From assembly GCA_937884235.1 (NCBI GenBank), contig CALGBT010000529.1, forward strand, positions 1 to 17,066: a DNA stretch of 17,066 nucleotides, written 5' to 3'. The position numbers and the translations under genes are program-made. Of this stretch, positions 8,754 to 13,648 are shown one piece after another; the first letter of the stretch is position 1, and each line of letters starts with the position of its first letter. The notes under the pieces were generated by a model. It was not told the DNA's origin, made no database searches, and saw only the letters and a program-made list of their open reading frames with translations. Source of the stretch: an uncultured Pseudomonadota bacterium. GTDB lineage: Bacteria > Myxococcota_A > UBA9042 > CAIXZC01.

Positions 8754-8762
8754 GCCGCGGCT
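8753..8762. other. Perfect 10-bp palindrome overlapping two convergent stop codons
   Basis: AGCCGCGGCT is its own reverse complement. It takes the last base of the TGA of the forward gene and two bases of the TAG of the reverse gene. The two coding regions are only 7 bp apart. It is too short to call a terminator, and no T-run follows on either strand. Confidence 0.5.
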
Positions 8763-9513
8763 ATTCTTCTTCGTCCCGGCGGAAATTCAATGGATAGTTG
8801 ACGACGATATTGCCATCGGTGAGGTCGTAGGTGAGGTCCTGGAGGGCACCGATGATGCATCCTTCGAAAACCGCGTGGTCCAGTTCCGAATCGACCACAT
8901 CCAGAGCGATGACTGAGGCCAGCGAATCCTCCTCGGTAGCCCGGCCGATGGTGAATCCCAGTTTCATCCGGCCGGCCAGATTCGGCTCAACGGCGAGCCA
9001 GGCATCGTAGCAGCGGACGAACTCCTCGTGCTGTTCCTGAATGGAACCTTTGAGGGAATCGGGGTCGGTTCCCCAGACCATGATCTCGTCCAACTTCTCC
9101 GGGGGGACCTCTTCGCCTCGCAGCACCAGCTTCGGCGGAGTAGCCCGGTCGCTGAAGAAGATAGTCGAGGCGGGATGCGGTCGTTGCTTTGGTGCCTCGG
9201 GCGGTGGAGGCGCAACTGCTGCGGGGGCCGGGTCCGGCTTCGGAGATGCGGCGTCGGGAGCCTCCATCACAGGTGCTCGGCGCTGGCGCGGTCCAACCTC
9301 CCTGGGGAAGGGCTCACCGGTCTCATTCATGACCGGCGGAGGCGGTGCGGGAGGTGGGGGTAGTGCCGGCGGCGTTTCGACGACGTCTGCTCTGACCGGC
9401 GGCGCAACCGGAGCCTCGCCACGTCCCCTTTCGCTGCTGCGCGTCAGGAACATGTATCCCAGCACGCCGAGCATGATCACAAACAGTATCCCGAAGATGA
9501 CTTCGTTCTTCAT
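8761..9513 (-). CDS. Membrane-anchored protein with AgmX/PglI-type C-terminal domain
   Basis: This is a predicted 250-residue protein anchored by one N-terminal transmembrane helix (about residues 5-23), with no lipobox. The start at 9513 is chosen because AGGAGG lies 6 nt upstream. The frame stays open further upstream, but that extension has no such signal and is Arg/Gly-rich. Residues 25-115 are a Pro/Ala-rich linker suited to crossing the periplasm. Residues from about 155 to the end resemble the AgmX/PglI C-terminal tail of myxobacterial proteins: F-V-x-CYDAWL with C168, then PNLAGRMKLGFTIG, then CIIGAL with C219, then the terminal VNYPLNF. This tail recalls TonB C-terminal domains in layout. 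In Myxococcus, AgmX is linked to motility, but proteins with this tail are diverse, so a specific job cannot be given. The gene is divergent from the lipoprotein at 9811 and convergent with the gene at 5043. Confidence 0.85.
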   Translation of the reverse strand: MKNEVIFGILFVIMLGVLGYMFLTRSSERGRGEAPVAPPVRADVVETPPALPPPPAPPPPVMNETGEPFPREVGPRQRRAPVMEAPDAASPKPDPAPAAVAPPPPEAPKQRPHPASTIFFSDRATPPKLVLRGEEVPPEKLDEIMVWGTDPDSLKGSIQEQHEEFVRCYDAWLAVEPNLAGRMKLGFTIGRATEEDSLASVIALDVVDSELDHAVFEGCIIGALQDLTYDLTDGNIVVNYPLNFRRDEEE

Positions 9514-9570
9514 GTTGGCCTCCTCATCTCCAGAGGCTAGCACAGTGCGATTGGCATGGCCACAGAGGTA

Positions 9571-9599
9571 CCCACGGCGGCAGCGTAGCGAGCCGTGGG
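9571..9599. other. Inverted repeat in divergent spacer
   Basis: CCCACGGC at 9571-9578 and GCCGTGGG at 9592-9599 form a perfect 8-bp stem with a 13-nt loop. It lies about 60 bp upstream of the reverse-strand AgmX-tail gene. It could be an operator or a leader hairpin for that gene. Confidence 0.5.
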
Positions 9600-9608
9600 C
9601 CGCGTGGC

Positions 9609-9623
9609 GTCGTCGGTGACGAC
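9609..9623. other. Short perfect hairpin GTCGTC-GGT-GACGAC
   Basis: A 6-bp perfect stem has a 3-nt loop and is directly followed by the palindrome GTCGCGAC at 9625-9632. It is one of three inverted repeats in this spacer. No T-run follows, so it is not called a terminator. Confidence 0.4.
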
Positions 9624-9653
9624 CGTCGCGACCTGACACGACCAGACACGACA
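9620..9653. repeat. Four CGACC-like motifs phased at about 10 bp
   Basis: CGACC occurs at 9620, 9629 and 9639, with CGACA at 9649, so the spacings are 9, 10 and 10 bp. Such phasing puts the motifs on the same face of the helix and could be a multi-site protein binding region between the divergent genes at 9513 and 9811. No known regulator motif was recognised. Confidence 0.35.
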
Positions 9654-9669
9654 CGGGTGGTGCGCCGCA

Positions 9670-9712
9670 GCCCCCTGCTCGGCGAGGCGATGCCTCGCCT
9701 GCCGCGGGGGGC
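9670..9712. other. Large GC-rich hairpin in divergent spacer
   Basis: GGCGAGGC (9681-9688), loop GAT and GCCTCGCC (9692-9699) form a perfect 8-bp stem. Outside it GCCCCC (9670-9675) can pair with the G-run ending in C at 9706-9712 across a short internal loop. It ends 25 bp before the promoter-like sequence at 9737 and has no T-run. It might act as a terminator for upstream transcription or as a structural element. Confidence 0.5.
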
Positions 9713-9731
9713 ACCCCCGGGCCTCGAGCGA

Positions 9732-9794
9732 GACCATTGACCATGGGAGGCCGTCAGATGTAGCGTAGAGGTCTGGCAGATGAGAGATGAACTG
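9732..9794 (+). repeat. 63-nt promoter-like repeat, left copy
   Basis: This stretch aligns without gaps to 11218-11280, with 44 of 63 bases identical by hand count. The best conserved parts are GACC-R-TTGACC at the left, GCCGTC and TGTAG in the middle, and CAGATGAGAGA at the right. The copy lies just upstream of the GyrI-like lipoprotein gene. Confidence 0.65.
9737..9766 (+). promoter_or_regulatory. Probable promoter for the GyrI-like lipoprotein gene
   Basis: TTGACC at 9737-9742 and TAGCGT at 9761-9766 are 18 bp apart. The -35 box is also present in the related repeat at 11218-11280, as is the TAG of the -10. A start point near 9773 would leave a leader of about 38 nt with a strong GGAGG at 9801. 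Confidence 0.45.
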
Positions 9795-9810
9795 TCATCA
9801 GGAGGGGCGA

Positions 9811-10422
9811 ATGTTGGTGAGATTGATGGTGGCGGTGGTCTTGTTCGCTGTGTGCTCTGCTTGTAACGCTCGGACGACCGAGACTCCGCCCAACGAGCCC
9901 CCGCCGGTGGAGCGCCCCAGTGGCCCCTACCTCAAGGAACTGGCTGCCTCGGCCCGTGTCGAGATGACCGCTCACTGGCCGCGGGAATGGGCTTCGGCTG
10001 CAGAGAAGCTGGCTGCTTTCGCCAGGGACTGTGGGGCTGAGGCCACGGGTCCGTTGGTGGCACTGGATATGCTGTTGCCCGATATGGTTGACAGTGCTGA
10101 GCCATCAGCCGAACTGGTCTATGCAGTGACTGGGCCTGACGATTTGCCGGAGGGTGGCGAAGATATGGCTCTCTTGAAGGTGCGCCCCTGCACCGTAGTT
10201 GCCATGTCAATTGAGGGTAATCACCACCAGATTCTTGGCGCTCTTGGCGAGTTGGCAGAGTGGGCGAAGAAGCAGGGTCATGACATTGAGCTGCGTCCCG
10301 GAGTGATTCTGGCCGACCCTGCGACCATCGAGTCCGGCGGGACTCTGGAGATCTTCTATCCCCTGCGGCAGGAGTTGCCGCAGGGCGAATTCAGCTTCTG
10401 CTCCCCGGGTCTGGGGAAATAG
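9811..10422 (+). CDS. Small lipoprotein with GyrI-like effector-binding domain
   Basis: This is a predicted 203-residue lipoprotein. The ATG at 9811 is chosen over an in-frame ATG at 9787 because GGAGG sits 5 nt upstream and the signal peptide then starts cleanly, ending at C18 (CSAC). A Pro/Glu-rich spacer runs to about residue 37. The rest resembles a GyrI-like or AraC-type effector-binding domain with two related halves. The first half has GPLVALD and ELVYAVTG. The second has VVAMSIEGN, a helix ending in LGELAEWAKKQG, then a strand and ADPATIE leading to LEIFYPLRQ. In this family the second half usually holds a GPY-like loop, a helix and a final 'dP...tei..P' strand. A periplasmic ligand-binding role is inferred. 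The domain call is by pattern only and the ligand is unknown. The gene appears monocistronic, with 104 nt and a separate promoter before the next gene. Confidence 0.75.
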   Translation: MLVRLMVAVVLFAVCSACNARTTETPPNEPPPVERPSGPYLKELAASARVEMTAHWPREWASAAEKLAAFARDCGAEATGPLVALDMLLPDMVDSAEPSAELVYAVTGPDDLPEGGEDMALLKVRPCTVVAMSIEGNHHQILGALGELAEWAKKQGHDIELRPGVILADPATIESGGTLEIFYPLRQELPQGEFSFCSPGLGK

Positions 10423-10466
10423 CGCGGTTGTTGTTTCTTGGGAGGGGTGGCCCATCCGGTTCGCGC

Positions 10467-10495
10467 TTGACGAGCCTCGCGTCCATTTATAAGAT
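10467..10495 (+). promoter_or_regulatory. Probable promoter for the toxin-antitoxin pair
   Basis: TTGACG at 10467-10472 is followed after 17 bp by TAAGAT at 10490-10495, with an overlapping TATAAG at 10488. The -35 matches the consensus at five of six positions. Transcription near 10502 leaves a leader of about 25 nt with GGAGG at 10516. Antitoxins of this type normally repress their own promoter, but no clear operator was picked out here. Confidence 0.5.
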
Positions 10496-10526
10496 AGCCA
10501 TGTAGATGGCCATTTGGAGGTGGGGC

Positions 10527-10799
10527 GTGTCTAGAGACTATTCGGTTGCTGAAACCCGGGATAACTTGACGCGGCTGCTGCGGATTGTGGAAGCCGGTGA
10601 CCATGTGCACATCACCAGGCGGGGACGCCCGGTGGCGGTGGTGATTTCCGCTGCCGAGTACGATGAGCTGACCGCTCGTCCTGCGGGTTTTTCAGAGGCT
10701 TTGCGCCGGTTCAGTACGAGTTCATTAGCGGCAGATGCCGTCATGGACGCAGGATTCTTCGAAGGGCTGCGGGACCGGGGGACTGGGAGGGAGCGGTGA
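10527..10799 (+). CDS. Phd/YefM (VapB-type) antitoxin
   Basis: This is a predicted 90-residue antitoxin that would neutralise the PIN-domain toxin encoded just downstream and bind its own promoter. The start is the GTG at 10527, with GGAGG 6 nt upstream. The ATG at 10506 in the same frame lies almost at the predicted transcription start and adds only a non-conserved prefix. The N-terminal part reads SRDYSVAETRDNLTRLL and then VHITRRGRPVAVVISAAEYDEL, the typical Phd/YefM DNA-binding and dimerisation fold. The C-terminal part (about residues 50-90) is charged and helical and is expected to fold onto the toxin. The stop overlaps the toxin start by 4 nt (GTGA), which implies translational coupling. 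Confidence 0.85.
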   Translation: MSRDYSVAETRDNLTRLLRIVEAGDHVHITRRGRPVAVVISAAEYDELTARPAGFSEALRRFSTSSLAADAVMDAGFFEGLRDRGTGRER

Positions 10800-11215
10800 G
10801 CCGGCCCGTCAAGTTCCTGCTCGATACCAACATCATTTCCGAACCGCAAAAGCCGCACCCCGACCCGCGGACAATGTCCCTGCTACAGGACAACGAGGGA
10901 CTCATCTCCACTGCCTCCGTTGTCTGGCACGAGCTGGTCTACGGAGTCGAGAGGCTGCCGGAGGGGAGGCGGAAGGCCGGACTGTGGAGCTACCTGCAAG
11001 AGGTGATCGCCCCCACGATTCCCCTCTTGCCGTACGACGCGGTTGCCGCCACCTGGCACGCCCGGACTCGGGCTACTCTGGCTGCGAAGGGCATCACTCC
11101 GCCATTTGTTGATGGCCAGATTGCGGCTATTGCTGCGGTCAATGGGCTGGTGCTGGTGACACGAAATGAGCGCGACTTCCATGTGTTCGAGGGCATTCGG
11201 GTGGTGCGATGGTAG
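10796..11215 (+). CDS. VapC-type PIN-domain ribonuclease toxin
   Basis: This is a predicted 139-residue toxin of type II. PIN-domain VapC proteins are Mg2+-dependent RNases that cut tRNA or rRNA. The acidic active-site residues are all visible: D10 in FLLDTNIISE, E46 in WHELVYG, D106 in PFVDGQIAAIA and D127 in TRNERDF. Length and motif order are normal for the family, so the protein looks intact. The start is a GTG that overlaps the antitoxin stop by 4 nt. The RNA target cannot be read from the sequence. The pair lies inside the segment bracketed by the related repeats at 9732 and 11218, which leaves open the idea that it was gained as a cassette. Confidence 0.88.
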   Translation: MSRPVKFLLDTNIISEPQKPHPDPRTMSLLQDNEGLISTASVVWHELVYGVERLPEGRRKAGLWSYLQEVIAPTIPLLPYDAVAATWHARTRATLAAKGITPPFVDGQIAAIAAVNGLVLVTRNERDFHVFEGIRVVRW

Positions 11216-11217
11216 GG

Positions 11218-11280
11218 GACCGTTGACCGCAGGAAGCCGTCGGGTGTAGTTTCAGCGCATGACAGATGAGAGAAAGACTG
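11218..11280 (+). repeat. 63-nt promoter-like repeat, right copy
   Basis: This copy is the gap-free partner of 9732-9794 (44 of 63 bases identical). It runs over the start of the UbiB-like gene, so the conserved CAGATGAGAGA is here part of codons 2-5. It begins 3 nt after the VapC stop. Confidence 0.65.
11223..11252 (+). promoter_or_regulatory. Probable promoter for the UbiB-like gene
   Basis: TTGACC at 11223-11228 and TAGTTT at 11247-11252 are 18 bp apart, in the same relative place as in the left repeat. The predicted transcription start falls at about the A of the ATG at 11259. The gene would then be leaderless if that ATG is the true start. Confidence 0.45.
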
Positions 11281-12596
11281 TTGAGGAGTTTCTGGAAGTG
11301 CTGCGCAGTATTGAGAGGCAGCAAGTCCCCCAGGGGGGATTGCGGAGGATAGCGCGCACCGCGGGGGTGGCGCTGGGCACTGGGATGTCGATGCTGGGGG
11401 GGCGACTGCGGGGCCGGGGGGAGGGCGGGCTCTCGGGCGCCGACATGCAGACCATCGAGAAGCTCGTCCGCACCTTTGGCGAGTTGAAGGGGCTCTCGAT
11501 GAAGATTGGTCAGATGTTCAGCTACATCGACGATACCCTGCCTCCTGAAATGCGTCGTCTACTCTCGTTGCTGCAGACCCAATCGCAGCCCACGGCCTTT
11601 CGCCGGATCTCGGAAACCGTGATGGAAGACCTGGGTGCGAACGGGGCCGAGTTGGTGGCGGCCATGGCTCGGGAACCCTACTCGGTAGCCTCTATCGGAC
11701 AGGTACACAAAGCCCGGTTGCCCGATGGCACCAATGTGGCGGTCAAGGTTCTCCATCCGGGCGTCAGAGAAGCCCTGGAATCGGACTTTCGAGTGGCTAC
11801 CATCGGCCCGGTCTTTGCTCGGATGATAGTCCCCTCAGGGGCTGCATCAGCCAAGGAGTTCATGGCGGAAGCACGGGTACGAATGTTGGAGGAATGTGAC
11901 TTTGCGTTGGAGGCGGTGCGACAGACTCGCTTTCGCAGCCTCTTCGCCACCCATCCGTCCGTAGTCGTCCCTGCAGTACAGGGGGCCTGGTCCGGTCCCC
12001 GGGTGCTTACCAGCTCTTGGGAGGCTGGGGATTCCTTCGAAGATTTCCTGGCCAGCGATCCTGACCAGGAGACCCGTGATCGGGTCGGTGCCGCGCTCTT
12101 CGACATCTACTTTGGTGCGCTCTACCGGCACGGTCTCTTCCATGCAGATCCCCACCCGGGTAACTATGCCTTTCGGGCGGGCGGTATCGTCGTGCTCTAT
12201 GACTTCGGGTGTATGCGTGAATTCGACATGAACTCCGTGCTCATCTTCTCTGAACTCGGGCATGCGGTGATGGACGATGACGAGAGCCGTGTGCGGGCAG
12301 CGTTCACTCGCATGGGCGGGGCCGTTCCCGAATCGGACAAGGCGTACGTACATGTCCGCAAGCTGTTGCGCGGTTTCTTCGGGCCGATGCTCACTCCCGG
12401 CCCCCATGTTATTGATGCATCAGTGAACTTCTCCACTGGCAAGGTTGCCCGGGACAAGATGATGCTGATGCGGCTCCGCCTGCCGGGCAAGCTGCTCTTT
12501 CTCTTCCGGATTCGCTTCGGGTTGTACGCGGTGCTGGCGAGGTTGGGGGCCAGGTGCGACTGGTCGAAAATGGAGTTGGAGCTGTCTCGGAGGTAG
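11259..12596 (+). CDS. ABC1/AarF/UbiB-family atypical kinase
   Basis: This is a predicted 445-residue member of the ABC1/ADCK/UbiB family. These atypical kinase-like proteins support ubiquinone or other lipid biosynthesis and some act as ATPases. The family signatures are present in order: KIGQ at 82-85, SVASIGQVHKA near 142-152, the lysine K163 in VAVKVLHPG, an E-x3-E-x-D-like stretch near 204-214, HADPHPGN at 295-302 and YDFG at 314-317. The protein looks complete. A hydrophobic but Arg-containing segment lies near the end, without obvious twin transmembrane helices. The start is uncertain. The ATG at 11259 has no ribosome binding site and lies on the predicted transcription start, while a GTG at 11298 has GAGGAG 9 nt upstream and would still leave all motifs intact. 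The gene is convergent with the cytochrome lipoprotein gene, 12 nt away. No quinone-synthesis neighbours are present in the window. Confidence 0.88.
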   Translation: MTDERKTVEEFLEVLRSIERQQVPQGGLRRIARTAGVALGTGMSMLGGRLRGRGEGGLSGADMQTIEKLVRTFGELKGLSMKIGQMFSYIDDTLPPEMRRLLSLLQTQSQPTAFRRISETVMEDLGANGAELVAAMAREPYSVASIGQVHKARLPDGTNVAVKVLHPGVREALESDFRVATIGPVFARMIVPSGAASAKEFMAEARVRMLEECDFALEAVRQTRFRSLFATHPSVVVPAVQGAWSGPRVLTSSWEAGDSFEDFLASDPDQETRDRVGAALFDIYFGALYRHGLFHADPHPGNYAFRAGGIVVLYDFGCMREFDMNSVLIFSELGHAVMDDDESRVRAAFTRMGGAVPESDKAYVHVRKLLRGFFGPMLTPGPHVIDASVNFSTGKVARDKMMLMRLRLPGKLLFLFRIRFGLYAVLARLGARCDWSKMELELSRR

Positions 12597-12607
12597 CGGC
12601 TGCGCCG
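12597..12607. other. Small hairpin between convergent genes
   Basis: CGGC-TGC-GCCG fills almost the whole 12-nt gap between the UbiB-like stop and the stop of the reverse-strand cytochrome gene. The stem is only 4 bp with no T-run, so terminator function is uncertain. Confidence 0.3.
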
Positions 12608-12608
12608 T

Positions 12609-13535
12609 CTACTTGTGGCAGTCAGCGCACTTGGTCGGAGCAGCGGTGCCTTCGCCGTCATCCTTGTGGCAGTTCTTGCAGGACTTGTGCATGGCGTTCT
12701 TGAAGGATGGGGCATCGCCGTCGGTCTTCTTGTGGCAGTCGAAACAGGCTTGTCCAGGGCCTTCGTGGTGGCATTTCTTGCAGCCGTAGTTCTTGGTGTG
12801 GGCTTTGTGCGGGAAGGTGACCGCCGATTTCCCTCCGGGGTAGCGCTCGAGCTTGATGGTTGACGGTGCTGATTTCTTGGCCGGCTTGGCTTCTTCGACG
12901 ATGGGCTTCTCTTCGACTGGGGCTGGCTCGGCGGGTTTCTCTTCAGCTACTGCTGGTTTCTCCTCGGTCGGAGCGGGTTTCTCTTCGGCTGCCGCAGGTT
13001 CTTCTGGCGCGGGCTTGGGTTCCTCTGCTGCAGGCTTGGCTTCAGCTGCCGCGTCGGGCTCCGCTCCCGCTTCAGCGGCGGGCTTGACTTCGGGTTCCGT
13101 GGCGGCGGGTTCGGGCGTGGCTTCCGTTGCCGGGTCTGCCGGGGCGCCTTCTTCGGTTGCGGGTTTTACTTCTGCGACGGGTTCAGAGGCGGCGCCACCC
13201 TCACGGGCGGCGCTGGGTTCGGCCGAAGGTTCGGCGACGGGCGCGGCTGCTGGTTCTGCTGCTGGTTCTGCTACTGGTTCTGCTGCTGGTTCTGCTGCTG
13301 GTTCTGCTGCTGGTTCTGCCGCTGGTTCTGCCGCTGGTTCTGCTGCTGGTTCTGCTGCTGGTTCTGCCGCTGGTTCTGCGACCTTCTCGGCTTTCTGCTC
13401 GGCCTTCTTCTCAGTCTTTGCGGCGGCCTTCTTGCCGTCGTCCTGTGCGGCCCCCTTTCCACACGCCAGCCCCAACAGGGCGAAGGCGAGTATCAGGAGC
13501 ACGGAAATGGTGATTCTTCGATGGGCTGCAGTCAT
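12609..13535 (-). CDS. Multihaem c3-like cytochrome lipoprotein with (AAEP)n stalk
   Basis: This is a predicted 308-residue lipoprotein. GGAGGAGG lies just upstream of the ATG at 13535, and the signal peptide ends at C25 (GLAC). A Lys-rich stretch is followed from residue 52 by eleven tetrapeptides of the AAEP/VAEP type and then by a longer Glu/Pro/Ala-rich linker to about residue 225. The C-terminal 83 residues form a compact haem domain with four CxxCH sites: CKKCH (252-256), CFDCH (264-268), CKNCH (286-290) and CADCH (303-307). Extra histidines H243 and H246 (FPHKAH), H257 and H283 can serve as distal ligands. This layout fits class III cytochrome c (c3/c7) domains. Electron transfer at the cell envelope is the expected role, and the long stalk suggests reach beyond the membrane. 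No partner reductase is in the window. The gene is divergent from the PHP lipoprotein gene. Confidence 0.88.
   Translation of the reverse strand: MTAAHRRITISVLLILAFALLGLACGKGAAQDDGKKAAAKTEKKAEQKAEKVAEPAAEPAAEPAAEPAAEPAAEPAAEPAAEPAAEPVAEPAAEPAAAPVAEPSAEPSAAREGGAASEPVAEVKPATEEGAPADPATEATPEPAATEPEVKPAAEAGAEPDAAAEAKPAAEEPKPAPEEPAAAEEKPAPTEEKPAVAEEKPAEPAPVEEKPIVEEAKPAKKSAPSTIKLERYPGGKSAVTFPHKAHTKNYGCKKCHHEGPGQACFDCHKKTDGDAPSFKNAMHKSCKNCHKDDGEGTAAPTKCADCHK
13246..13377 (-). repeat. 12-bp tandem repeat encoding (AAEP)n
   Basis: Eleven consecutive 12-bp units, reading GCTGCTGGTTCT on the plus strand, have GGTTCT at exactly 12-bp steps from 13252 to 13372. Most differ only by a C/T change in one Ala codon or by a change giving Val. 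The near identity at synonymous positions contrasts with the CTDC array and suggests recent slippage, so copy number probably varies between strains. Confidence 0.85.
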
Positions 13536-13591
13536 GGTCCCTCCTCCAGCGGTTGGGGTATTGGCTGAGTCTAACAGGTCTCAAGTGTCGA

Positions 13592-13628
13592 TACCATTGA
13601 TTGTTGCGACCCTTGATTGCTACCATTG
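13592..13628. promoter_or_regulatory. Paired direct repeats in divergent spacer
   Basis: TACCATTG occurs at 13592-13599 and 13621-13628, and TTGATTG at 13597-13603 and 13613-13619. They lie in the 113-nt spacer between the divergent cytochrome and PHP lipoprotein genes. TTGATT at 13597 with TACCAT at 13621 (18-bp spacing) is also a weak promoter match for the forward gene. An operator role is possible but unproven. Confidence 0.3.
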
Positions 13629-13648
13629 CTTCCTACTGGAGGTCGCAC

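Noticed and set aside
8753..8762. Bidirectional terminator at the convergent stops
   Set aside because: The palindrome is only 10 bp with no loop and no T-runs, so it is reported as a palindrome only.
9514..9744. N-terminal extension of the AgmX-tail protein
   Set aside because: The extension is Arg/Gly/Ala-rich, spans the hairpin region and has no supporting signal, whereas the start at 9513 has AGGAGG and leads directly into the transmembrane helix.
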